Shown: positions 35,225-49,217 of the stretch, one piece after another | Layout of the letters: the number at the start of each line of letters is the position of its first letter | How positions within the stretch are numbered: position 1 is the stretch's first letter | Source of the DNA: Imbricaverruca yamaguchii | Lineage: Eukaryota > Arthropoda > Thecostraca > Neoverrucidae | Assembly (NCBI GenBank): GCA_034440575.1 | Contig: JAOTOL010001646.1 | Coordinates: 3,773,501 to 3,837,500 of the forward strand | DNA length: 64,000 nt | Reading direction: 5' to 3' | Notes under the pieces: model-generated | The model's database searches: none | Seen by the model: the letters and a program-made list of their open reading frames with translations, nothing else | Told to the model about the DNA's origin: nothing | Program-made: the position numbers and the translations under genes

Positions 35225-38200
35225 TTACGGGTAGTCTCCGCGGTGCGGCGCCGGCGTCGGCACGGAGATGAGCGGAGAGTCGGCGGGCGGCGGCGGAGGC
35301 GCCATCTCGATGTCGCTCTCGTCCTTCTCCATCTTCTCCCGGAGCTGCTCCAGCAGCGGCTGCGACAACGCACGGGACCTAAGAGGCGGCCGCCACACAC
35401 ACGACGGTCGCTGCATGGCCAATGGCAGCCCGCGGCCCACGCTCTCGGAAACAAGCCAGCGACCTTCTCTTTCACATAATCCTATTCAGTTCAAAGGCCT
35501 CAAAGCAGGGGGAATGGGCGCTCTTCCCGTGCTGAATCTCGGCTTAGGCCAGTATGAAAACTCCCCCACAAGCAGGTTGATTGCTTGTGGAGAGCTTGAG
35601 GAGCGGCGGGCACCGGCACCTGACGTGTGTAGCCCGGCCAGAAGCACGCATATGTACGCAAGCATTTGTTGCGCACTGAATTGGCCTGGAGGCCGGGCTG
35701 ACAGGCAAAGTCTTCTCACGTTCAGGTCATGTACTGACAACAAGGAGGGGCACGTGCAGCATCCAATACTGACCCGGAGGTTAGGCTGGTGATGTAGCGC
35801 TTGCATGAGCGTTTCGCGACGCGCTTGCGGCAGCTTGGCGTGCGTGTGCCACAGCAGCTTCCCCAGCTGCTGCACCACGTTCTCCTTCGCCAGCGCCGTG
35901 AAGAAGAACTCGTCGAAGATGACCGTGCAGAAGTCTTCGGTGGCCAGCTCGTCAGACATGCTGATCAGCAGAGTCACCTGCAGGAGGGAGACGTGAGAAC
36001 ACGCACACAGGCACGCACCCGCCAGGCTGGCTTCACCCCAGGGTAATCTGCCCAGCATGTATCAGACTGGGGCTTTCAGTAGGTGATCAGTCAAATAGAG
36101 ACACAGCCACTGACACAGTGAAGTGACCAGACACCGCACAGGAACGATACGCCGAGGTAAAAACTGCACACCGGTATGACCTTGTGTAAATCTAAACACA
36201 CATCGCCCCACTGAGATCAAAGTAATGTCGCCAGGATCACAGTGGCACCCAATACTGGCTGGTTGACCCAAGAGTGTAGCTGACCACAGGCGATGGCACA
36301 ACCCCGCCAATGACCAGCTGTTCTTCCATCAGCACAATCGGTACGCCACACAATGTGCCACCAGCACGATCGAGCGAAACGATCGACGGTCACCAGCATG
36401 GTCGATGCTCTAAAACCCAAATAACCAGCCGACGGTTACTAGCATAGAAGATGCGCCATAAAACTCAAATAACCAGCCAGTAGCAAACACTACGGTAGTG
36501 CTTCCGAAATAGTTACGTTTCCACGCTATGCCGCAATTCTTCACGTGATCGCTGTAATTTAACACGTCGCTCATTGCCATGTACTTCGCGTGAAAGTGAC
36601 GAATACCACAGAAACTGCCCAGTGGCCGTGCTGGCGGTGACCGAGACGACACACACTGACCAGAGCGTGCAGGAAGGTGTCGTCGAAGGCGCGGTCTCCC
36701 TCGCTGGCCGACAGACAGCCCAGCACGCGCATCAGGCCGACGCGGTCCTTGTTGCGGGCCGTCTGCAGCGTGTAGTACACCGCCAGCAGACACGCCACGC
36801 TCGACTCGGTTATGTACGCCTGGTACGCGTCCGGCGGGGGACCTGTCGCAATCACAGACCTCGGTTATGTACTACTGGTGCGCATCCGGCGGGGGACCTG
36901 TCGCAATCACAGACCTCGGTTATGTACTACTGGTGCGCATCCGGCGGGGGACCTGTCGCAATCACAGACCTCGGTTATGTACTACTGGTGCGCATCCGCG
37001 GGGGACCTGTCACAATCACAAACCTATTGGTGGTTACACACCCACTTGATGGTATTTTGGGCATGCCGTCCCACAAATCTATTTTCCAATCCATTGCTGA
37101 AGGCAAACTACACGAAAGTTGATGAAGTAGTCGGCATACCTATTATTATAAAAAGTTCAGTGCATCATCCAGTGGGTGAGCAGAAAAAGTCGCTGACGGT
37201 GGCTCAGAGTGGGGGGGCGTACCGGAGTGCTCGATGATGGTGATGGCGGACGCACGCTCGTCGGGCGGCAGCTTCTGGTTGAGTGCGCGCACCTGATCGT
37301 CCACCATGAGTGAGACGAGCGACGGCACGAACTTGGTCACCACCTGCGGGTCTAGCCGCGGCTCGCGGAATTCCTGCCCAGACCCGCACGTGGTGTAAGT
37401 AGGTCAGCGGGGTATCCAGAAGATATCATTGTGGGAGGGGTCGTAAGGACAGCACTTCACTACCCCACGATATATATTTGTCTTCCACGCGCGTCTCGCA
37501 TAAATATTTCAGGTGAGATATGGTCTTCCGGCAGGGCGTCTTCAGATCGTCAGATCAAGAGTGGGCGCTCTTACGTCGAGGCAGAAGGAGAGGGTTGAGT
37601 GGCTGAGCATATGCCCGCAGTGTGCCACTCCCCCTGTATCTGCCACTGCAGTGCGTCCGGGTCTCATCCCACAACGAAAGGAGAGAGAAGGTCCGGTATG
37701 TCATCTAAACATGCATGGTGAACATAAATAACCAGATATAATGATCATCAACTTCATCATGATCATGACCTCTATCAGCAGACTCATTGTTTTGCAAACA
37801 TCACCGTATCGCTACACATCTGTTGATTGGCCAGTTGATTGTGTGGTGTTTCGGGTGTCAGCGAGCCACACACCTGTCTGTCGATCATGTCCCATGCGTG
37901 CAGACCCAGCTCCAGCATGCGCAGCAGCAGCAGCAGCACCGTGTGCTCGCGAGGAAGGCTCTCGTTGTTGATGAGCTGAATCAGTATCTTGAGCGCCGAT
38001 GTCGCCAGGAAGTTGACGGCGAACGGGTCACAGAGGATCATGGACAAGTCGCTGAGAATCTGGGCAACACGAGACATAAGTTAGGTATAGGTTTGGAGAA
38101 TATTCCGTGAAAATCTACAGAAAATGAGCTCCTGAGAATCCACATAACTTTGGACACCTGCCACTGGAATGTTTCCAGCACGACGAATGAATTGCTAGAA

Positions 38201-38449
38201 ACCGTTCAACACGAGATGAGTTCCACTGGTGAAAACACCGAAGATGAGACACCAATCACTGTCGATGTTTTGCAAACTGACCCGCATCACCAAGAATCCA
38301 ATCAGAGGAGTCAGACCCACACCATACATAATTATGAACTGGATCAACAATTACAGCGAACATTTATCGACAATTATGGATGACTTCAACATTGTGTGCT
38401 TCTTTCATTTCAATTGTGATGTAACTCATTTGTCCTTACCTGCAATATA

Positions 38450-38537
<88 letters not shown>

Positions 38538-41500
38538 TTAATAGAACCCACATTCCATGCCACTTTCACATTCACTCCATAAACACGCTGGTTTCACTAC
38601 CTGCTCATTGCCCTTTTTGATTGAATCCAGGAACCCCTGCAGTTCCCGTCCACGCTTGTTGTCGACAGTACGCTCGCGGATACAGGCATCCAGACACCAG
38701 GTGAACTTGTGACAGGGGTCCAGGTCGACAATTTCCTGATGACAGATGGTGTGGGGCAGAGAGTCACTTCAGTGCTGGAACACCGTGACGATTCAAGAGT
38801 TGTAGGCACATCGACTACTAGGCCATGCTGTTCGCTTTGGTTTCCGAACCACCTGGTGACGTGTCACGGCTTTGGACCAGTCGTTTCCAGTAACCAGGAC
38901 GCGAAATACCGGGCGGCGAGGCTCCTGATTGATTCTTTGGGCTGAAGGGCGCCGCGATTGCGAGGTCATTTAGTGTCAATAACAGCCAGTTGTTCCAGCT
39001 GTCGCTACACGACGTTCCATGTACTACAAGTATCCTCCATCCTGGTACATCTTGATGTTAACGCAACGGGTAAATGACACAACACATCACGTCCGATAGA
39101 AAGCAGAAGAGCTCTCCGCATTCCACGACCTGTGAATGATCACCTACAACTGCTAGGAGGGCGGAAATCTGGCCACTCCCGAAATGACGTCGACGTTCCA
39201 GGCCAGGCCTAGGGCGTGAAATTAGAACGTGGCGAACTGTTAAGCATTCACATGCGTGGTATGAAGGCTACACACACGCCAGACTCGCCGCTCGCCCCCA
39301 CCTGGACCTCCAGGTCGTGCAGGGCCATGAGCAGCTCGGCGCGCAGAGTGCAGTAGTGCACGTTCCGTGTCTTCACGAAGAGTGTGCGCAGGAACTGCAG
39401 CACCATGTCGTACAGCTTCACGCTGTGGCCGATCATGTGCACGATCTTTTGAATAATCTCGCCCTGGCGTCGCACCTGGATGTAATGCATCAGTGTAAGG
39501 GCAGGGCGTGCAGCGCGTGGGGCCGCAACACAGACCAGATGAGAAGTGGATCGGTGGCAAGGAATCGGACGTGCCAACATGTGGAATTATAACTGCATTT
39601 TAGTTCACCTCTCCAATCTATTTAAAAGCGGAAAAGAGTGCATTTTTATTATCCTACGACTGATGTGCATGTTCTCAGTGAATGCGAAGAAAGGTTGGGG
39701 TAACAAAGCTAGCACAGGAACAAATCTAATGTTTACGATACAAAGCACATACCACTAAAATTTCACATTAGTCTAACATCTGTGTTTTTAATGCTACCGG
39801 CATCGATCCACAAAATACGATGTTCCACAATATTAGCAATATATACGTATTACAATGTCACAAAGTTCCATAATGTTAGCCCCATTGTTAGACCAGTGCC
39901 GCACGAACAGTTTGACTTCGCGGCATGAGAACGATTGCCTTCGGCCCCGGCAGTGCAGAGGAAACCACATCAATTGCTTTGCCCGATGGAAATCCTACAC
40001 CATAGGTTCAACTCACGTCCGTGATCAACATCAGGAGCTTTCTACCGATCAGGAACCCTGCCACATTCTCAGCAACTGGCGCTTGACAAGGTGATTTGTG
40101 AGGAAATCAGTAGAAACTTTCGTAGGAAGTGCAAAAAAGATTGTTAGCTTTTAGAGAGAGTACAAAAGATGGCTACAAAAATGGTTAATGGTACAAGCAA
40201 TCTGGTATATGAGGAAAGATTGAAGAAGTTGAATATGTTTTCACTTAGATATAGAAGGCTGAGAGGAGATCTCATCGAGGTCTTTAAATTTGTACATGGT
40301 CTGGAGAGTGGATATCTTGGGGAAATGTTTGAATTTGACAGAAACGATGCCATTAGAGGTCATAAATTCAAAATTAAAGTTAACCACAGCAGAACAAGGT
40401 TAAGACAGTCTTTCAGGGTAGCAGAACACTGGAACCAGCTGCCAGAAACCATTGTAAGTAGCAGCACATTGAACCTCTTTAAAAACAGCATAGACAATCA
40501 TTATAAGAAAAGACGACTTGCTTTTCAGTATTACAGGGAGGGCTGATCGACGGATTTGGTGGGCAACCGGTTGAGTGTACAGAGTGCAACCAAGAAGGGC
40601 CCTTGTGGCTCATAGTTGCACCAATCTTTTATGCCTTTCTGTTTTTGTCTTTATGGTTAATCCAGACCCAGAATCGCAGTCTCAAACTGGACTCAGACAG
40701 CAAACTGGCAACAACTCCCTCAGCGTCATCGCTGAACAGCCCACCTTCGGCGTGAGGTCGAAGAAGTTGGTGAGGTTGTTGTGCGTGAGCAGGGCGGCCT
40801 CCTTCAGCTGCACGTACTGGATGAAAAGAGGCGACACCTCGTCTCCGAAGAGAGTTTGGTGGTCGGTCCAAATCTGCCGCTTCACCTCTGTGTCCAGGTC
40901 GCCATACAGCTCCTTGTCGCGCACCTGACCAACATGATACTCACTGATATTCCTTGTGAACACGACCATCTCTTTTAGACGGATTAGTTTGGAAACAATT
41001 GCGAATCCAAGGGGTACGAAAAAAAATGAAGAATGAAAAGGAGTGGTGATTGTGGTGGTGAATATTTTTAGGTACTAATTATGCTGGCTATGGAGCACAA
41101 TGTCAATGCCAATGTGCAAAAGGTGCTGCGCTAAAATCTGCGCACCACACTGACTTATTTAGCGAACGTCACCGAACACAAACATGGTATATATAGTCGT
41201 GACAACAGTGCCTGCTGGTACCCGAGTGGCCGCCACATTCACGCCCAGTACTTAGCAGCCAACATACGCCCAACACAACTGCAAGAAGCTCACTGAGGTT
41301 GTCACTCACCAGAACTTTGAGGAACTTGTGGTCTACCTCGCGGGTGTGCTTGAGTATCGCCATCACGATGGGCCGGAGGGTCTTGAAGCGGATCACCGGG
41401 AAGGACTTGTGCAGCAGGTCGCGCAGCTTCTTGTCGCGCTCGCGGCCCTCCATTCGGCCGATCAAGTTGATCTGCTGGATCAGCTTATCGCACAGGCTCT

Positions 41501-42534
41501 GCGGGTAGTGTGGACGTCGGTACACATACATCGGCGCCAGTCACCACCTGATTACCAGACATAGCAAGTGTCACAATGCAATCCACAGGACTACAAAAGC
41601 TGTTTTTTTTTGGGGAGGGAGGGTAAAACAAGGACCACAATAACTATGAACTCGCTGTAATACCACTACACTACATGGGTGGTCGATATCTCTCATGAAC
41701 TGGCAATATAGATGATCCACAAGTCAGTGCAGTGTTGCCTGTCAGATGTGTTGGTTGTCAATTAGCTGTCATGGGTGTGCCGATACAACGTGCAGTACCA
41801 TGCATGAAAATAGCACAACCTACCCTGCTTATAGCCATCAACCATGCTTGCAGCCTAAACATTGCACAAACGTTCCTTAATTGTAGGTTCGAGGATGGAT
41901 CTCACTGCTAGATTAATCGCCACAGCTGCATGAGCCATGGCCAATGCCCCTGCATCTGGTGACATGTGCTGCCACTGGAACATGATCCTACCCCAGCCCA
42001 ACACGTGACACGTCACACACCTCCATCACGGACGTGTGAAACTCGAACCGCTTAACGCCGTGCAGGTCAAGCAGTGGCAGCATAGGCCGCAGTGATGGCA
42101 GCAGGATACCATTTTCAGCCTGCAGTAACAACACAGAATAGAGTTACCACCTTCTCGCCAAAAACTGGCACATGCACAACAGACTCTAGCACAGCATGGC
42201 AATCTGGATCTGTGGCGATCTGGATGATGACACATCACTAACATCCAGCATCTGAAATCGACATCAACATATCATATCAATCAACATATAACAAGTAGAG
42301 ATCAATGCTTGATCAAGTTGATGGGTTTGTCAGTTTGCACAAATATAACCTGCTTCCTTTTCAAGTACAAAAATATTAATGATGACCACTAATGCTACTA
42401 TACTGAGACAATGGAATTGTGCTACTTACCTGAAAGTCACCAATTGCTTTCAAAGGATCAGAGCAACTGGTAAGAGCCTTTCTCAGGTATTCTTTTCCAG
42501 GAATACCTATTTCTTCCAATCCACCACCAGACAT
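35225..42534 (-). CDS. NELFB: Negative elongation factor subunit B (NELF-B/COBRA1)
   Basis: Subunit of the NELF complex that holds RNA polymerase II in promoter-proximal pausing; nuclear. Complete, 11 exons on the minus strand: 42430-42534 (ATG 42534), 42021-42119, 41310-41498, 40745-40924, 39302-39475, 38601-38735, 37874-38059, 37223-37373, 36661-36842, 35774-35977 and 35225-35359 (TAA 35225-35227). All introns are GT-AG and phase-consistent, giving about 578 residues against 580 in human. Clear family segments: LTSCSDPLKAIGDFQ, LLPSLRPMLPLLDLHGVKRF, EVKRQIWTDHQTLFGDEVSP, VKLYDMVLQFLRTLF then TRNVHYCTLRAELLM, DPCHKFTWCLDACIRER, LSDLSMILCDPFAVN, AWDMIDRQ, LNQKLPPDE and FDEFFFTALAKENV. The C-terminus ends in a Pro-rich tail. 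The last exon start was placed at CAG|CCGCTG to keep phase. Intron 8 holds a 55-bp array copying the exon-9 acceptor, and intron 4 holds a LINE fragment. Confidence 0.97.
36390..36480 (+). repeat. Two tandem SINE-tail fragments
   Basis: Two consecutive copies of the form CAGCATGGTCGATGCTCTAA, AACCCAAATAACCAGCCG and then TAGCATAGAAGATGCGCC, AAATAACCAGCC, in NELF-B intron 9. Confidence 0.6.
36843..37024. repeat. 55-bp array copying the NELF-B exon-9 acceptor
   Basis: Three units with exact 55, 55 and 54-bp spacing (CCTGTCGCAATCACAGACCT, CGGTTATGTACTACTGGTGC, GCATCCGGCGGGGGA) plus a partial. On the minus strand each unit contains GCGACAG|GTCCCCCGCC and then 30 more bases nearly identical to the start of exon 9. 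The array abuts the genuine exon with no gap. Confidence 0.95.
38451..38534. repeat. (TA)n microsatellite
   Basis: About 80 bp of TA in NELF-B intron 6, about 65 bp from the donor of exon 6. Confidence 0.95.
40137..40546 (+). pseudogene. CR1-like LINE ORF2 C-terminus, 5'-truncated
   Basis: An open frame (LERVQKMATKMVNG..., YEERLKKLNMFSLRYRRLRG, DLIEVFKFVHGLESG, RGHKFKI, FFR-like then VAEHWNQLPETIVSSSTLNL and FKNSIDNHY) corresponds to the post-RT C-terminal domain of CR1/Rex-like LINEs and ends at a stop near 40546. It is a 3' fragment lacking the RT, inserted antisense in NELF-B intron 4. Its reading frame is intact over about 135 codons, which suggests a fairly recent insertion. Confidence 0.85.
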
Positions 42535-45500
42535 GATTTGCTAAGTCTGTGAACTGGAATGGAACTTGCATCATACTTTTGCAAACCAACCTCAAATGAA
42601 CAGCACCAAGAAGTCTGCATGTGTATGACAATGTCAAACCATCTAAGACAAAGTATAAAGTTATGGCAACTGCAAGATATATGTATATGCCTCTGGTAAG
42701 ATTTCACAATAACTACACTTCAGAATGCAAATGATTACAAAGGTACAATGGTATGAGAATTAGTAAAAGCTGCAGGGGCCATCTGGACTAAACATATACA
42801 GTGGAGATATTAGAAGAAAAAAGAGAATGCAATCTTTAACATAGCCAATGACATATCCAAAGTTGTGGGAACTATCAACCCCATTGTGCTACTAAAGCCA
42901 ATGTCTTCAGCATCACATATTCAAATGCTGGTACTGGCATACTTGCAATGCACACGATATTACTGACATAATTCCCCAAATATCAACATCATATAAGACA
43001 CAATAGGTCCAGGATCAACAAGAACCAATTATCTCCCACCTACTTCCATTCCCTTGGTTATTATATTCACAAGGCAGTGCATCTGACACCAGTGACATCA
43101 ATATCAGAGATACACAAATAAACTATCAAACACCTTCAATAAATTGCAACAAGGGACACTCCACTGCTTATTGATGGCCTGTGATGACCATGCCAGGCCA
43201 CATACACCAACTAGGACCAGTGATACCTGCCATTGCACAACTTAGAGTTCAAAACTATGATTCCTTGACATAAAGAACTTATCCACCCTACCTTTCATTC
43301 ATTGAATGAGGGGTTTCCACTATGTCACCAGGCAGCCTATTTCAATGATCAGCCACCCTTTGATTGAAAATCTGCTGGTAAAAATAAGCTGATCAAGCCC
43401 CTTTGTGGTTCTCCAAATTGAAGATAATTATTTAGCTGAACATTATCTCAACCATTATCCATGGGTGCTGTATGACCTATGAAGTTGATGCACCCCTAAA
43501 CTCCAACAACCAACCAAATACTAGCCATTGCAAACACAAATTGCATGTCCCTTTAATATCTTATATTTGAGTAATACATGTGTAATACAAAAAGTCTTTC
43601 ACTAACTACCTGGTTGACTGATATGCATAGTAGCTTCATGCTGCACTCTTTCTACCAAATATATATATATATATCCTTTCTGTGGAAGAGCTCCATGCAG
43701 GGGCTGCAAAAGGTATCATGGCAAGGGGGTTGTACTTTTGGATGTGAGGCAATGTCCTTATAGCTTGTGACAAGCATCCTGTTTATATACAAAATGAAAT
43801 ATGTGATCAATTCACAGGGCTGGAAGAAGCCAAATCACTTGACACTGGCAGTTAGGCTAGAAATGACAAAGCTTGCCACCACTGTGATATCAGAGAGATA
43901 ACCTTTTGCTAGGACTGGGTTCAAGTACTGGCCATATACCTGAGAACCTTCAATGGGTTTTCCACTATGTCACCAGGCAGAAAATTCCATTGATCAGTTA
44001 CCATTTCACTGTAAATCTTGGTAACATTGTGCAATTATGCAATTTGTGCAATCAGAACAATTATGTATTGAAATTGGTTAGGCATTATTGCAGTGTAAGG
44101 TGAGTTTTTATTCTTTATATTTTTTTTCAAAATAGGATGGTTTCAATGTGATTAAGATGATGTGGCCACTTATTTTCTCTGCAAATGATTACCTCAGTTG
44201 GCAAAGAAATACACAATCATAACCTTCACTCTATAAATATAGCCAATCTTGTGTTCTTATCTGTACCTGGTATGTCATGAATGCGTCAAAGAAGAAATGC
44301 AGCACTTCATGCATTCAATCAAATACTTTCACCTTAATAAGAATAAAAAATACAATGATTCTGGCTTAATTTCATTAATTCCAAACAGAACTTTTGTAAT
44401 CAGGTATGTCTAGAACAGCAGTGCCAAGAATGTTTGCCAAGATTTGATGGTACTGTGGTGGAAAAGTTTGTTTAGGATGATTCTGGTTGTTCAGATTAGG
44501 TTTGGTTAGATTAGATCAGATTAAGCTATATTACATTTATGTTTTGTTATCATAGTCTAGGTTAGGCTGAGTTCTTTAATTTTTCCATATGATATCAATA
44601 TTTATACATAATTTTGGAATTCTTGAAATTAGAATTTGACAGATAAGCCACATGCAGCCATGTATATCAGGATAAGAATAGCTTTGCTGTGTACAGGTTG
44701 CATTTCAATTCCTCACAAAATCATCAAGCTTTCTTTTGAGGACAATCCCTATAAAGTATATATTTTGCAGATAACACTTTTATCCCTAGCACTTGAAGTG
44801 ATATTTGTCAAAATTGGTCCAGGGTCTTCCAGGATATTTTTCAAGGATTTCAATACCATAAGATTCATAGCTTCTTCTTGAGGCATTCCAATGAAGCATT
44901 TAAGCCTTATAAGCCACAGCCTGAGCATCATGCTGGTTATTCTGACACCACTGAGGTACAAATGGATGAGCGACACCCTGGACAACTCTATTAAGGTATG
45001 TAAATGGTTGCAGCATTAACTCATAAAACATTAATAGGTACCTTGGCACATTTCCTCCATACCATGCCTATGAATTAGTTAGTTATTTCAGTTTAAGGAT
45101 GTTTTGACCAAAATGTGATCATCTGGCACCAATCCCACAAATTAAATTATATTGATGGCTATTAACTTAAATGAAATAATTGTCTGAGAAAATGAGTGGT
45201 TGCATCATCTTCCTAATCAAATTAAAAGCATTGTATTTTTCAACATCATAAAATCAACTTACCTAACACTGCAAACTTCCCATTGGTTAGAGTGGCACAC
45301 TAGCAGATGAAACTGATCATGATGTGGATCACAATCACCACATGCATCACATAGGTACCTATGTAGCTATGTGGGTACCTATATGATGAACCTATATAGC
45401 TAAACAATGCCACACCAGCTGATTGCTATTTTCTAGGCCTAAGGCTATATTAAATTTCATGCTTCATTTGTATTTTTTATTTTGAACATTACTTTTGTAT

Positions 45501-48500
45501 TCTGGTATGCTGACATACCTCCATACCTACCTACTTAGTTAGGTTAGGTTATGTTATGCTATGGTATGTTATGTTAGGCTGGGTTGGGTTATATGCTAAT
45601 TTGTAACTCTTTGGTGTTATTTCTTCTCACCAACTAAAAAGAAGGCATTTACACACTAAAAGCATGGTATATAAAATTATACTTTTATAAACGCTGTATT
45701 GGAAAAAATAAATTCCTTACAAAAATCATGCACCATCTCAACATAAATTTACCTAAGGTTGTTAACCAGAGGCGATCGTTCCGTCAGAGGAGCACGTGAA
45801 CTCAGCCCACGGAACCTAGCTCGACGCAAGGCCTATCGATGGACGTAATGTTGAAGAATTACATTTCAATTTCAATTACATTCAACTATATTTCAGTTCA
45901 CCCGTACCAAGCCAATGTATTCATGCAGGTTTGTAGGAATAGAGTTGAAGAGCCTGGATTATACGTATTCAAATATCAAAGACTGGCATCCTTAATGCTT
46001 CGGGTTAGTGACGTCATGGTAAAGGAAAATATCTTGCATTGAAGGTTTTTCATGTTAATTTACGGGCCTTTACAGTCAGTCTCAGTTTTTCTTCTTCTTT
46101 CTTGTTTTAAGAATCTCTCACAGGGACTATGTTTAGAAGGACTACGAGTATAAGTCCTACAGTCAGTTGGGTTATGCTCATAATTGATACGGCCAGGAGG
46201 GCTGAGACTCGGTCATAACCCTTCTGATCGTAGGCCTTCTGTTCGTAGATTTTGTGAGCGGATGTCCGTACTCAGAGGGCTTAACCACCACAGGGTGATG
46301 AACGATAACATTGTTTACGCAGCTGTGGTAGAGGATCTGTTGTGGTTGTGAAGGTAGGTAGTGTGGTCGGAGGATAACTAGGTGCCCAACCTAATCGATA
46401 CATTACATTTTAAACTCGAGACGACGCTGGGAAAAAGATACTACAGAAGCATTTTTCTGAGCATGATCAAGAGTCAAGACTGACCATTCCTGTGGCAAAT
46501 TGTTTTATGCTGGCATCAAGCTAAGTATTGTGTGGTCATGCCTATTGAACATTACCAAATTTAACTAGCCTGCCAAAATAATGTATAAATATATGTGCAA
46601 TAATGTATAAATGCTTCCTAGGTTGGTAAATAAAGCAATTTTCACGAAGCAAGTTTGTTGCCAAAAAATTCAACCTGAAGATTTTTAGTTAGATTTGTCA
46701 TGACTGCAAGATAACATTTTTTCTCAAAAGCTCATATAAGCTTGAAGTAAACTGTGTGTGTGGTGTTCAACCACACTGATACCAAAACAGGTGAGGAAAG
46801 TGAATGGTTGAGTGATTGATATGATTGGCAGGACTGTGTGCAGATCTAATATGGGAATGACAAGTTGGCATTATCAGGGCATAAAGCTGGTAGGTTCTGG
46901 CCCCTGGTGACATCAGAATTTCCATATATACCTGGTATGATGCAAATGTGAAAGCCTTGTGGAATTATTGATGTTGTAAATATCTGATTAAACCACATTG
47001 CTTTCATGGGTCTGTTTTGAAAAGGTAAATTTGTCTTTTAGGTTGTTTTATAAGTTCTTGGACTCTCTTTTTCCAATGCAATGTTATGTATGTGGTTGAC
47101 ATGATGCAGCCTCCCATTTCCTTTGTCATTTAATATTTTTCAGTTGGCAGATGACATAAGACCAAAAATTACTTGGAGTTAAGTAATATAGCATTACAAC
47201 CTTTTATAAAGAAAAACAAAATAACCTAACATAACCTTCCATATCAGAACAATTACCCACTGGTGTTGGATTACCTAAAACATACTGATAATTGTTACTG
47301 TTAACATACTGTTATATAATCTCATTATGTCAGCAAACAGAAAAGGAGTTTGCATCATCAACTAAGTCAATACTAAGTGCTGTGATTTGGAATAAAGAAT
47401 ACATTGCTTGCATCACTAAGTGGTTCCCAAAAGAACTGGTAGAGGAGGAAGTTGATAGGTGAGCTTGAACAAGTCCAGTCAATATATTTATTCCCCAATT
47501 TGTGTTCAGGGGTTCTATATAAATGACAAGTAAATGTTAACCCACCCCTTATGTGCACATGATTTACAAACCAGCAATGTCTCAGGGTTGCATTATTTTA
47601 TCTTCTGCATTACATGCTAACTTGTGCATGCAGAATGTTAGAAATACATATAGTTACATGTTGGAAACACCAATGATTGTGTGAAGCCTCCACTGATAGG
47701 CATACATCAGAATGGATGGGCACACTGCATGACCTCAGCAGTCGATGCACCCCTAAACCCCAATAACCAACCAACCAACCAACATCAGAATGGATGTAAT
47801 CATCCTTCTTGAAATGCTTGCTGTATGCCTTCATGTGCCTTGGTGCTTTCTTGCCAATTTGTATAATGTTGTGCCACTTCTTTTAGAGTACTTTTCTCTT
47901 GCAAAGCAATGGAAGCTAACTTCAGGTTCCTTCATGTGCAATGACTTGTGGAACACAACAATATGTATTGGACTTGCTCACCATTATGTTCACAACTATG
48001 CAAGAACCCCCAAACTTCAAAGACCTGAAAAGGTGTTTGTGTAATCTCAGTGATAGCCATTTTATGCATGTCACTCTGGCCTGTTTGTATTCTTGTTTCC
48101 AAATTGTTATTGGTAGCATGCCAAATTAGTCACACCTTTATCTGCCATACAGCAGCTCAGCATGTCTGCTGGTAGGTGGCAACTTTCTCACCTTGAACAG
48201 TCAATAGCAGTATGCAAGTAGTGGCAGGTGCAGTAAGGGGGCATTAAACTGAATAATGCCATATTTTCATGTCTAAAATTTGTATGTAACAGGTGATGCT
48301 TGAGCACCATCTACAAGTGTTTCAGCACTATCTTTTAGATATTCTACATTGGTGCCTATGGGGATGCATAAAAAATCATCACCTAGAAAGTGAAAAGCCA
48401 TGCAAAAGCACCACCTGAAATTGTTAAGCAACTCCAAAGTTCATGCTTTACTACAGTGTTAAAATACTGTTTTCTTTTGTTAGGTGTGAGATGTCAAAAC

Positions 48501-49200
48501 AAGTACAATAGTATGTCAAAATATGCCATGGAAGCATGCCTATTAAAATATAGCTTCATTTCTTGAAACTCAATGTTGTGCCAATAGTGTACTCATCAGT
48601 GCATGCTTTTTGTTTTGTTTAATTCAGGAGGACACTTAATATAGAAATGCTTATGATAATATTAACAATTGCAATATGCCATGGTATCAGTTTCAGTGCA
48701 GTGCAGTTTCAGGTCATCTGAGTGGTACAAGTGCTCAATTTTGTCTAGATAAAGCATTCATTTACAAAAATAATTGGTGCTAGATACAGACCCTAGCACT
48801 AGATTCAAACCTTGGCACTGGATTCAAGGGGACATTTGGGCATGGTTTCTTTTACAACATCGAGTGTGGACATGGTGGAAAAATTGGCCGTTCCTGGATT
48901 TTTGTTATCCAAAATATTATCCTCTCCAGTTTATTATCCTCTCATATTTGACATCAAAGGTTTGAAGAAAAAAGTGTGATCTAAATATGACAACCATGCA
49001 GTTTTCCTCTCCACATCCAGTGTCACTTAGTACAAGTCTGACCATGATGCTGGATCATCTCTCAAAGCATTGCTATGATGTATAACAAGTCCAAAGCTCA
49101 TCCACACATAAATACATGCATTAAGTTATCCAACTGCCCTCCGCGACTAGCGATGGTTGGATCAGCATACCATTGGCACCAGCATGTGGTACTTGTGTGT
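42535..49200. other. AT-rich intergenic region between NELFB and the zinc-finger gene
   Basis: 6.7 kb between two divergent genes. It is mostly CpG-poor dispersed repeats with TTAGG-like phrases (GGTTAGGTTATG near 45540; GTTAGGTTTGGTTAG near 44500) and SINE tails at 43462-43520 and 47722-47785. One CpG-containing stretch at about 45770-46400 stands out and could hold a promoter or 5' UTR exon. No coding exon is recognised. Confidence 0.5.
47722..47785 (+). repeat. SINE 3'-tail fragment with (AACC)n
   Basis: CACTGCATGACCTCAGCAGT, CGATGCACCCCTAAACCCCA and then AATAACCAACCAACCAACCAAC. This is a clear example of the common tail. Confidence 0.75.
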
Positions 49201-49217
49201 TGTGTCCGCCAGTTCCG

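Noticed and set aside
36843..37024. Short regular repeats as a CRISPR array
   Set aside because: Units are directly tandem without unique spacers, in a eukaryotic intron.
44480..45620. GGTTAGGTT phrases as an interstitial arthropod (TTAGG)n telomere repeat
   Set aside because: The phrases are degenerate and mixed with GGTTATG/GGTTTGG inside dispersed repeats. No uniform TTAGG array is present.
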